Positions 1 to 6,654 of a DNA stretch of 22,287 nucleotides are shown one piece after another. This DNA is from CAG-791 sp964386925. GTDB lineage: Bacteria > Bacillota > Clostridia > Lachnospirales > Lachnospiraceae. How positions within the stretch are numbered: the first letter of the stretch is position 1; the number at the start of each line of letters is the position of its first letter. The translations under genes and the position numbers were made by a program. The DNA is taken from the NCBI GenBank assembly GCA_964386925.1, contig CAYLUU010000037.1:1-22287 (forward strand), read 5' to 3'. A model generated the notes under the pieces. That model saw only the letters and a program-made list of their open reading frames with translations. It was not told the origin of the DNA and did not search any database.

Positions 1-408
1 AAGGCACAGATGATTCTCGTGAAGAATCCGGCAGGATGCAATCAGGCACTGGCCTATGTGGCATCGCTGGAGGAGGATTTCAACCTGATGTTCTGCCTGA
101 ATGACCGCACGGCGGACGGACATGATATCTCCTGGATCTGGGATGCTGATTATGAACAGATTGCAGAGGATGCGCATGTACAGCGCATTTATGTATCGGG
201 AGACCGGGCAGAGGATATGCAGTTGCGGCTGAAATATGCAGGGATTCAGGAGAACAAGATAGTCCTGTGCAAGGAGAATGACGACTTGCTCAAGGTGATG
301 CAGGAGAGCTCCTTGCCGAGCTTTATTCTGCCGAACTATACGTCAATGCTGGCCCTGCGCAAGGTGCTGTCCGATGCAACGGGGGGCAGCGATTTCTGGA
401 AGGGCTGA
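1..408 (+). CDS. murT: Lipid II isoglutaminyl synthase ligase subunit MurT, C-terminal part (5' truncated)
   Basis: This is the last 135 residues of a protein whose start lies outside the window; the frame is open from base 1. MurT is the Mur-ligase-like ATP-dependent subunit that, with GatD, amidates the D-glutamate of lipid II at the inner membrane face. The visible part matches the MurT C-terminal domain (DUF1727): a KNPAGCNQAL segment near the beginning, then LNDRTADGHDISWIWDADYE-type sequence, and a final alpha/beta stretch ending GGSDFWKG. The GatD gene starts 23 bases downstream on the same strand, the usual MurT-GatD arrangement, so the two are almost certainly co-transcribed. The catalytic Mur ligase core is not visible. 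Identification rests on the C-terminal signature and the partner gene. Confidence 0.9.
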   Translation, partial: KAQMILVKNPAGCNQALAYVASLEEDFNLMFCLNDRTADGHDISWIWDADYEQIAEDAHVQRIYVSGDRAEDMQLRLKYAGIQENKIVLCKENDDLLKVMQESSLPSFILPNYTSMLALRKVLSDATGGSDFWKG

Positions 409-431
409 AAGGCAACATAGAGAGAAAAATT

Positions 432-1187
432 ATGGAACTGCGCATTTGTCACATCTATCCGGAGGCGTTGAATTTATATGGAGATCGAGGCAACATCCGC
501 TGCCTGCAGAAGCGCCTTTTGTGGCGCGGAATTGACTGCCGCGTGGATGAGCTGAAGATCGGAGAGAATAGGGATCTGACCCAGTACGATCTGTTCTTTA
601 TCGGCGGCGGACAGGACTTCGAGCAGGAGGTCCTGCTGGGAGATCTGAACGCAGGAAAGGGCGATGAAATCCGGGCTGCGGTGGAGGACGGGAAAACATT
701 CCTGTGCATCTGCGGCGGCTACCAGATGATGGGACATTATTACCAGACCTATGACGGGGTAAAGTGTGAATTTCTGGGTGCTGTGGATTTCTATACGGTA
801 GGATCCAAAACCAGAATGATTGACAACTATGCCTTCCGGCTCGGCGAAGAGTCCGGGGGCAGCACGGTGGTCGGCTTTGAAAATCACAGCGGCAAAACCT
901 ATCTGGGAATCGGCGTAAAGCCGCTCGGAACCATTTTAAAGGGAAGCGGCAATAACGGAGAGGATGGGACAGAAGGCGTCCGTTATAAAAACGTGTTCGG
1001 CACCTATTCTCACGGACCGGCACTGCCCAAAAATCCTGCGTTTGCCGATGTTCTGCTGCAGACCGCATTGAATCGACGCTATGGCGAGGGAACGGCTCTT
1101 CTGACTCCTCTGGAGGATGGCTTTGAGAAAATCGCGCACGACAGCGTCCTGAAGGGCGTGCTGGAGGGCAGACAGGGTGCAGAATAG
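432..1187 (+). CDS. gatD: Lipid II isoglutaminyl synthase glutaminase subunit GatD
   Basis: A 251-residue class I (triad) glutamine amidotransferase of the CobB/GatD type. It releases ammonia from glutamine, and MurT uses this to amidate D-Glu in lipid II. Visible features are the N-terminal CHIYPEALNLYGDRGNI segment, the FIGGGQDFEQ loop (residues 57-66), the nucleophile Cys94 in CICGGYQMMG, NHSGKTYLG (151-159), and the catalytic His194 in TYSHGP. Length is as expected for the family. The ATG at 432 is preceded only by a weak AGAGAGA site. The 3' end overlaps the next gene by 11 bases, so translation of the flippase is probably coupled to it. Confidence 0.93.
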   Translation: MELRICHIYPEALNLYGDRGNIRCLQKRLLWRGIDCRVDELKIGENRDLTQYDLFFIGGGQDFEQEVLLGDLNAGKGDEIRAAVEDGKTFLCICGGYQMMGHYYQTYDGVKCEFLGAVDFYTVGSKTRMIDNYAFRLGEESGGSTVVGFENHSGKTYLGIGVKPLGTILKGSGNNGEDGTEGVRYKNVFGTYSHGPALPKNPAFADVLLQTALNRRYGEGTALLTPLEDGFEKIAHDSVLKGVLEGRQGAE

Positions 1188-2433
1188 CAAAAAGGAAGCA
1201 GGCAATTTTCTCTGGAATGCAGTGGGTGGAATGCTGAATGCAGGACAGTCGGTTTTCCTTCTGATCGTCATTACGAGAGTCTGCGGGCTGGAGGCGGCCG
1301 GTATATTCTCCATTGCCTTTGCGACAGGAAACCTGTTCCTGTATCTGGGCAATTACGGCGTCCGTAATTATCAGGTATCGGATCTGTCCGAACAGTATTC
1401 ATTCGCCGATTATCTGCGGCATAGAGTACTGACCGTGATTCTGATGCTCCTCTCGGCAGCAGTCTACACCGCGTGGAGCGCACGGGTGGGAGCCTATTCC
1501 GGTTACAAAACAGCCTGCGTGTATGCCATGTGCGTATTAAAAGCTGTGGATTGTCTGGAAGAAGTCTTCGAGGGAAGATATCAGCAAAGAGGACGTCTGG
1601 ATCAGTCCGGAAAGCTTGTCACCTTTCGTCTGGTTGTCAGCATCGGCGGAATGATGGCCGTGCTGGCGGTGACAGGGGACCTGTTGACGGCTACCTGGAC
1701 TGCCGTGACTTTAGCCGTCATCGCTTCTCTGGTGATGATCTTTCATTATCGGGAAACGGCTGCTCTGGACTGGGAAAACCGGACGAATCAAACGGGAATC
1801 TTCAAAGCCTGCTTCCCGGTGTGTGCTGCGAATTTCCTGTCCTTTTACCTCATCAATGAGCCCAAATATGCCATCGACGCTGCCATGGATGAAACAGCGC
1901 AGGCTTGCTACAACTTCATTGCGATGCCGGTATTCGTGATCCAGCTGCTGAACATGTTCCTGTATCAGCCGCTGCTGATTCGGATGACGGAATGCTGGGA
2001 ACAGAAGGACATCAAAAAGTTCCTGGGATATTTCTATAAGCTGATTGGTGCTCTGCTCGGACTGTCGATTCCGATTCTGGCAGCTGCCTGGCTTCTGGGA
2101 ATTCCGGTACTGTCCTGGCTGTATGCGACAGATTTGTCCGATCTGAGAGTGGATCTTCTCCTTATTCTGGTGGGTGGAATCTTCCTTGCCTGCAACGGAT
2201 TCTACAGCGCAGTGCTGACCATTACGCGTTCCCAGAAGTCCATCCCGGTGATGTATCTGGTGGGGGCGGTGCTGTCTGTCCTGCTGACACCTCGTGCTGT
2301 TCAGTCATATGGCATTCGCGGCGCCGTCACAGCGTTTGTGCTGGTGATGGCAGCGGTCACGGTCCTGCTGACCGGAGTCTTCGTACACGCAGTGAGACAG
2401 GCACAGAGCTGTAAGGGAGATGCAGTCGAATAG
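1177..2433 (+). CDS. Polysaccharide/oligosaccharide flippase-like membrane protein (MOP superfamily)
   Basis: A 418-residue, very hydrophobic, multi-pass inner membrane protein resembling Wzx/MATE-like (MOP superfamily) polysaccharide export proteins. The N-terminus reads KEAGNFLWNAVGGMLNAGQS, the typical first-helix pattern, followed by many hydrophobic segments and short charged loops such as EEVFEGRYQQRGRLDQSG. The GTG start at 1177 is chosen because a GGAGGG ribosome binding site (1163-1168) sits 8 bases upstream inside gatD. The start lies 11 bases before the end of gatD, so the gene is embedded in the murT-gatD operon. The family flips lipid-linked sugars across the membrane; the substrate is unknown. 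Given the neighbours, a lipid II or surface-polymer precursor is possible, but this is inference. Confidence 0.75.
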   Translation: MQNSKKEAGNFLWNAVGGMLNAGQSVFLLIVITRVCGLEAAGIFSIAFATGNLFLYLGNYGVRNYQVSDLSEQYSFADYLRHRVLTVILMLLSAAVYTAWSARVGAYSGYKTACVYAMCVLKAVDCLEEVFEGRYQQRGRLDQSGKLVTFRLVVSIGGMMAVLAVTGDLLTATWTAVTLAVIASLVMIFHYRETAALDWENRTNQTGIFKACFPVCAANFLSFYLINEPKYAIDAAMDETAQACYNFIAMPVFVIQLLNMFLYQPLLIRMTECWEQKDIKKFLGYFYKLIGALLGLSIPILAAAWLLGIPVLSWLYATDLSDLRVDLLLILVGGIFLACNGFYSAVLTITRSQKSIPVMYLVGAVLSVLLTPRAVQSYGIRGAVTAFVLVMAAVTVLLTGVFVHAVRQAQSCKGDAVE

Positions 2434-2447
2434 GAGATGTGCGATTT

Positions 2448-2623
2448 TTGACTGAGCAGATGGATTCTCATGAGAGGACCGGATTCGCATGCCCGACAGA
2501 GCGCTTGCGTGTTTGAGTCCAAGACTCAGAGACTGCCGAAGGCAGGCCTGAGGACGGACGAGTTAGCGCGAATCGGGCGTTTGGCGAAGAAGGGACGAGC
2601 ATAGAGAATCCCTGCGAAGTCAA
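2448..2623 (+). ncRNA. Candidate large structured RNA element (long closing helix with nested stems)
   Basis: A gene-free region that folds strongly. The closing helix pairs TTGACT (2448-2453) with AGTCAA (2618-2623). It continues through a tandem GA/GA step (2454-2455 with 2616-2617), GCAG/CTGC (2456-2459 with 2612-2615) and GGATTCTC/GAGAATCC (2462-2469 with 2604-2611): 18 Watson-Crick pairs. Inside it, GATTCGC (2482-2488) pairs with GCGAATC (2568-2574), GAGTC/GACTC (2515-2519 with 2523-2527) can form a small hairpin, and CTGCC-GAA-GGCAG (2533-2545), extended by CTCAG/CTGAG, forms a strong hairpin. No ORF with a ribosome binding site covers it. It lies between the flippase and the MBOAT gene. 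It could be a free ncRNA, a leader element or a genome-wide repeat. Named RNA families such as the raiA motif are possible, but I cannot confirm one by reading. The strand is inferred from the genes around it. Confidence 0.6.
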
Positions 2624-2641
2624 CATGAGCATAGATCCTAT

Positions 2642-2753
2642 TTGACTGATCGACCGTGTTAACACGGAACCTTAGCGTGTTGTGTGCATTGAGAAAACAT
2701 CACTGCTAAGGTAAAATAAATTTGTGCGCTCTCGGAAGAACAAATCCGGGAGC
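2642..2753 (+). promoter_or_regulatory. Series of leader hairpins upstream of the MBOAT gene
   Basis: Directly after the structured RNA come several more helices. A second TTGACT copy at 2642-2647 could compete for AGTCAA (2618-2623). A perfect 14-base palindrome CCGTGTTAACACGG lies at 2654-2667. CCTTAGC-GTG (2670-2679) pairs with CAC-T-GCTAAGG (2701-2711), and GCTCTCGGA (2728-2736) pairs with TCCGGGAGC (2745-2753) with one G-U. None is followed by a T-run, so they are not simple intrinsic terminators. They occupy nearly all of the gap before the MBOAT ribosome binding site (2776-2780) and probably form part of its 5' leader. No clear promoter was recognised here. Confidence 0.45.
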
Positions 2754-2787
2754 AGAGTACTATATCAAACAAAACGAGGAACTCTGC

Positions 2788-4194
2788 ATGGTTTTCAGTT
2801 CAATGGTTTTCCTCTGGATCTTTCTGCCCGTCGTCTTCGTACTGAGCCTGCTGATCCGGAAGCCCAAATATCAGAACATTCTGCTGCTGCTTGCCAGCCT
2901 GTTTTTTTATGCCTGGGGAGAACCCAGGAACATTCTGCTCCTGCTCGCCTCCATTATCCTGAACTGGTGGCTGGGACTGCTGCTGGATGGTCATCGTGAT
3001 AAGGCAAAGTTCTTCCTGACGCTGGACATCATCGTGAATCTGGCGCTCCTGGGATATTTTAAATACACAGATTTCTTCATCAGTACGCTCAACCGGATTC
3101 CCGGCGTGGATCTGCCGCTGGCGAATGTTGCGCTGCCCATCGGCATCAGCTTTTTCACCTTCCAGGCCATGAGCTATGTCATTGACCTGTATCGCGGACA
3201 GATTAAAGTACAGAAGAATGTTCTGTATCTGGCCCTGTATGTATCCTTCTTCCCCCAGTTGATTGCGGGCCCGATTGTCAAATACCGCGACATTGAGCTG
3301 CAGATCGACAATCGCTCGGTAAATCTGGAGAAGGTTTCGTCCGGATTCCGCCGCTTCGTGTACGGCCTTGGCAAGAAGGTTCTGATCTCGAATCTGGTAG
3401 GACAGGCTGCGGACAACCTGTACGGTCTGGATGTCAGCTCTTTGACAGGCGGCATGGCATGGCTGTGTGCATTGACCTATACCCTGCAGATCTATTATGA
3501 CTTCTCGGGATATTCTGATATGGCAATTGGTCTGGGCCGGATGTTCGGCTTCGAATTCCTTGAGAACTTCAATTATCCGTATATCAGCACATCCATCCGT
3601 GAGTTCTGGCGCAGATGGCATATTTCTCTGAGTACATGGTTCCAGGAATACCTGTACATTCCGCTTGGCGGCAATCGAAAGGGGAATAAGCGGACCTATC
3701 TGAATCTGCTGATTGTGTTCTTTGCAACCGGTATGTGGCACGGCGCGAGCTGGAGCTTCATCGGCTGGGGCCTGTATCATGGCTTCTTCAGCATCGTGGA
3801 GAGACTGGGCCTTGACAAGCTGTTGAAGAAATCGAAAATCATCGCACACATTTACACCGTGCTGGTGGTGATGATCGGCTGGGTCTTCTTCCGTGTGGAT
3901 AAGACGACACAGGGACTGGCGATTGTGAAGCGTATGCTTCTGCCCTGGCTGTATACAGAGACGAACGTGATTCTGGGGACGCAGGTGGGAACGGAGGCCG
4001 TGATTGCAATTATCTGCGGCATTCTCGGCTGCGGTGTTCTGCAGTCCTTCTTTACCGGCAAGCGTACAGCTGTTCTGGCACAGAAGTGGAAGAACAGCAT
4101 TCCGGAATTCATCTGGTGTGCAGTTGTTCTGTTCGGCAGCATTCTGATGCTGGCCAGCAACACGTACAATCCGTTTATTTACTTCAGATTCTGA
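2788..4194 (+). CDS. MBOAT family membrane-bound O-acyltransferase (AlgI/DltB-like)
   Basis: A 468-residue polytopic membrane protein of the MBOAT family, closest in style to AlgI. These proteins move acyl (usually acetyl) groups across the membrane for modification of extracellular polysaccharide. Evidence includes LPIGISFFTFQAMSYVIDLY (about residues 116-135), FFPQLIAGPI, YYDFSGYSDMAIGLGRMFG, the REFWRRWHISLSTWFQEYLY block with His278, and the invariant catalytic His318 in TGMWHGASW. The ATG at 2788 is preferred over the in-frame TTG at 2722 because GAGGA (2776-2780) sits 7 bases upstream and the hydrophobic N-terminus MVFSSMVFLWIFLPVV begins there. The next gene, 19 bases downstream, encodes the usual SGNH-like periplasmic partner, so the two form an O-acetylation unit. 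Confidence 0.93.
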   Translation: MVFSSMVFLWIFLPVVFVLSLLIRKPKYQNILLLLASLFFYAWGEPRNILLLLASIILNWWLGLLLDGHRDKAKFFLTLDIIVNLALLGYFKYTDFFISTLNRIPGVDLPLANVALPIGISFFTFQAMSYVIDLYRGQIKVQKNVLYLALYVSFFPQLIAGPIVKYRDIELQIDNRSVNLEKVSSGFRRFVYGLGKKVLISNLVGQAADNLYGLDVSSLTGGMAWLCALTYTLQIYYDFSGYSDMAIGLGRMFGFEFLENFNYPYISTSIREFWRRWHISLSTWFQEYLYIPLGGNRKGNKRTYLNLLIVFFATGMWHGASWSFIGWGLYHGFFSIVERLGLDKLLKKSKIIAHIYTVLVVMIGWVFFRVDKTTQGLAIVKRMLLPWLYTETNVILGTQVGTEAVIAIICGILGCGVLQSFFTGKRTAVLAQKWKNSIPEFIWCAVVLFGSILMLASNTYNPFIYFRF

Positions 4195-4213
4195 TGATAC
4201 CAGGATATCAAAA

Positions 4214-5431
4214 ATGAAAGCAACGAAAGAGATTACAAAAGAAATGGAGCAGGCGACACCGGCAGCAGCGATGAAAAAGCCGGTGCAGGTTCTGTATGCG
4301 GCACTGCTGGGAGCCCTTGTGGTGGCCCCCTTTGGTGCATCCTATGTACTGCGGAATCACCTCGACACGACGAACTACGAGCAGAGGACGTTATCTGCGC
4401 TTCCGTTTACGCAGGAGGCGAAGGATTCCGGTCTGGTAACCACGATTGAGACGTTCCCGTCACAGTTTGAATCCTGGCTCAACGATCATCTGCCGTTCCG
4501 CAATTACCTGCTGACACTGCAGGGTGAGCTGGAGTACAACGTACTGAAGACGTCCTCCTCTTCCAGTGTCATTGTCGGCAAGAACGGGTGGCTGTTCTAT
4601 AAGGGGGCGCAGGTTTCGGATGAGGATCCTGTCGGTGATTATATGGGGACCAATCTTTTCACCGAGGAGGAGCTGCAGAAGATCGCCGAGAACTTCACGG
4701 CGGCTAAGGAGGAACTGGAAGGGCGCGGCTGCAATTTTGTCATCTATATTGCACCGAACAAGGAGCGTGTCTACAGCGAATACATGCCGGATATGTACGG
4801 GGAAGCATCCGAGAATAACCGCATGAATCAGCTGGTGGAGTATCTGCAGGAGAACACAGATCTGACGGTCGTCTGCGGCTACGACGACATCATGAACTAC
4901 CGTGCGGAGAATCCGGATACGGATGTGTATTACAAATACGACACGCACTGGAACAATCTGGGAGCATATGTCGGTTCGGAGACATTGGTAAAGACGCTTG
5001 GCTTTGACTTTACACCGCTGGAATATGTCACCGTTGAGAACAGCAGTCTGGATGGCTACGATCTGGCCCGCCTGATTCATCTGGGCAATGAACTGACGGA
5101 TTGCCCGTATTATCTGCTGAGCGGATATACGCCGCATACGATGACAACGGAGCAGTCGGAGAACGGAAGGGTGTTCCGCTATACGACCACTGACGGCTCT
5201 GCACCGGGCGGGAAGCTGTTCGTCATCGGCGATTCCTTCTCTACCATTATGTCGCCGTATCTTGCCTGCCATTACCAGAGCGGATATACAACCTTCTATT
5301 ACAACTACTCGCACGGGCAGCTCCTGCGGGAGGAGCCCACGACGGTGGTTTACGAAACGGTGGAGCGCTACATTGGGAATATGCTGGATTTCACGCTGGC
5401 GGATGGATATCAGGGGAGTGCACACGAATAA
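4214..5431 (+). CDS. AlgJ/AlgX-like SGNH (DHHW-type) O-acetyltransferase, membrane anchored
   Basis: A 405-residue protein with a basic N-terminus, one membrane anchor (about residues 25-47) and an extracellular domain of the AlgX/AlgJ SGNH-hydrolase-like family. The catalytic triad is visible: D243 and H245 in YDTHWNNLG, and S341 in VIGDSFST. FESWLNDHLPFRNYLL (about 85-100) and VGKNGWLFYKG (121-131) are typical of this family. Such proteins accept acetyl groups delivered by an MBOAT protein and place them on a surface polysaccharide. The ATG at 4214 has AGGA (4202-4205) 8 bases upstream. It directly follows the MBOAT gene and is surely in the same operon. The acceptor polymer is unknown. Confidence 0.9.
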   Translation: MKATKEITKEMEQATPAAAMKKPVQVLYAALLGALVVAPFGASYVLRNHLDTTNYEQRTLSALPFTQEAKDSGLVTTIETFPSQFESWLNDHLPFRNYLLTLQGELEYNVLKTSSSSSVIVGKNGWLFYKGAQVSDEDPVGDYMGTNLFTEEELQKIAENFTAAKEELEGRGCNFVIYIAPNKERVYSEYMPDMYGEASENNRMNQLVEYLQENTDLTVVCGYDDIMNYRAENPDTDVYYKYDTHWNNLGAYVGSETLVKTLGFDFTPLEYVTVENSSLDGYDLARLIHLGNELTDCPYYLLSGYTPHTMTTEQSENGRVFRYTTTDGSAPGGKLFVIGDSFSTIMSPYLACHYQSGYTTFYYNYSHGQLLREEPTTVVYETVERYIGNMLDFTLADGYQGSAHE

Positions 5432-5460
5432 GTCGGCAAGACATTGAGCGGCCGTTTCAT

Positions 5461-5489
5461 GTTGAAATTGGCGGGTGTTGAACAGATAC
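5461..5489 (+). repeat. Palindromic intergenic repeat, copy A (one arm only)
   Basis: A 29-base arm beginning GTTGAAATTGGCGGG and ending TTGAACAGATAC, related to the right arms of copies B and C near 12550 and 13823. No matching inverted left arm was found upstream, so this copy is partial or degenerate. It lies 29 bases after the stop of the AlgJ-like gene, in the 165-base gap before the GT2 gene. Confidence 0.5.
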
Positions 5490-5547
5490 AAATCAGCTGC
5501 TGCGCATCTGCACGAGTTCGACATCTGCGTAGCCGGGGGCCTGGATG

Positions 5548-5574
5548 GTTACAGTACAGATTGTTACAGTAACA
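5548..5574 (+). promoter_or_regulatory. GTTACAGTA direct repeats with perfect TGTTACAGTAACA palindrome
   Basis: GTTACAGTA occurs at 5548-5556 and again at 5563-5571, 15 bases apart. The second copy lies in the perfect palindrome TGTTACAGTAACA (5562-5574). It lies just upstream of the GT2 gene ribosome binding site (GAGAGGG, 5586-5592). It could be an operator or a small RNA hairpin; no regulator is known. Confidence 0.25.
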
Positions 5575-5596
5575 GAAGAATGTTTGAGAGGGTGGA

Positions 5597-6526
5597 ATGG
5601 ATAAAATTGCAGTATTGATCCCATGCTACAACGAGGAGAAGACCATCACGAAGGTGGTGGAGGATACCAGAAAGACACTGCCCGAAGCGGTGATCTACGT
5701 CTATAACAACAACTCCTCCGACCGAACCGCAGAGCTGGCCGCAGCAGCGGGAGCCGTTGTACGCAATGAGTATATGCAAGGTAAGGGCAATGTCATCCGG
5801 CGGATGTTCCGTGAGATCGATGCAGAGTGCTACATCATGGTGGACGGCGATGACACCTATCCGATGGAGAATGCCAGAGAAATGGTGAATCTCGTATTGG
5901 AGCACAACTCGGACATGGTCGTCGGTGATCGCCTGTCTTCGACCTATTTCACGGAAAATAAGCGTCCCTTCCACAATTTCGGCAACTCGCTGGTACGCAG
6001 CAGCATCAACCGGCTGTTTGACTGCAGCATCAAGGACATCATGACCGGGTACCGTGCATTCAGCTATGATTTTGTGAAAACCTTTCCGGTTCTGTCCAAG
6101 GGTTTTGAGATTGAGACCGAGATGACCATTCACGCGGTCTACAACAACATGCAGATTGACAATGTCATTGTGGATTATCGTGATCGGCCGGAGGGCAGTA
6201 CGTCCAAGCTGAATACCTTCGGGGATGGCTTCAAGGTCCTGAGCACGATCTTCAACCTGTATCGGAATTACAAGCCGTTCGGCTTTTTCGGCTTGCTGTC
6301 ACTTATCCTGGCACTGATTTCGGTGCTGTTCTTCATTCCGGTTCTGGCAGGCTACGTGCAGACCGGTCTGGTTGCGAAGTTCCCGACCTTGATTGTCTGC
6401 GGCTTTGTGATGCTGGCAGCGATCCAGTCCTTTTTCTCTGGCCTGATTCTGTCAAATCTGGAACGGAATAATCGACGGAACTTTGAAATTGAACGCAACA
6501 ACCTGCATGCGATGCGCAGAAGCTGA
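5597..6526 (+). CDS. GT2 family polyprenyl-phosphate glycosyltransferase (DPM1/CsbB/GtrB-like)
   Basis: A 309-residue protein with an N-terminal GT-A domain and two C-terminal membrane helices (about 227-252 and 262-287). Motifs are VLIPCYNEEKTI at the start, NNNSSDRT, the metal-binding D83-G-D85-D in MVDGDDTYP, and SIKDIMTGYRAF (144-155), which is typical of dolichol/undecaprenyl-phosphate sugar synthases. These enzymes transfer a sugar from a nucleotide donor to polyprenyl phosphate on the cytoplasmic face. The sugar-lipid is later used outside the cell by a GT-C enzyme. The next gene encodes a large YfhO/GT-C-like protein, so this is a plausible donor-maker for it. A GAGAGGG site lies just upstream of the ATG. 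The sugar is not predictable. Confidence 0.9.
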   Translation: MDKIAVLIPCYNEEKTITKVVEDTRKTLPEAVIYVYNNNSSDRTAELAAAAGAVVRNEYMQGKGNVIRRMFREIDAECYIMVDGDDTYPMENAREMVNLVLEHNSDMVVGDRLSSTYFTENKRPFHNFGNSLVRSSINRLFDCSIKDIMTGYRAFSYDFVKTFPVLSKGFEIETEMTIHAVYNNMQIDNVIVDYRDRPEGSTSKLNTFGDGFKVLSTIFNLYRNYKPFGFFGLLSLILALISVLFFIPVLAGYVQTGLVAKFPTLIVCGFVMLAAIQSFFSGLILSNLERNNRRNFEIERNNLHAMRRS

Positions 6527-6654
6527 TCGGGAAGAAAATGGTGAGAGCACAGGATGCATAGAAATTCGGATATCGTGTGATCCACAAAAATCTGACCACA
6601 ACATCATCTGGAATGATGAGCTGTGACTTGGCATAGTAAAGGGATTGAGAGAAG

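Noticed and set aside
2468..2665. Minus-strand 65-codon frame over the structured RNA
   Set aside because: No ribosome binding site and low-complexity Ser/Arg composition; the paired stems explain the region better.
2722..2787. TTG start extending the MBOAT protein by 22 residues
   Set aside because: The extension is polar, lies in the leader hairpins, and has no ribosome binding site, whereas the ATG at 2788 has GAGGA and begins the first membrane helix.
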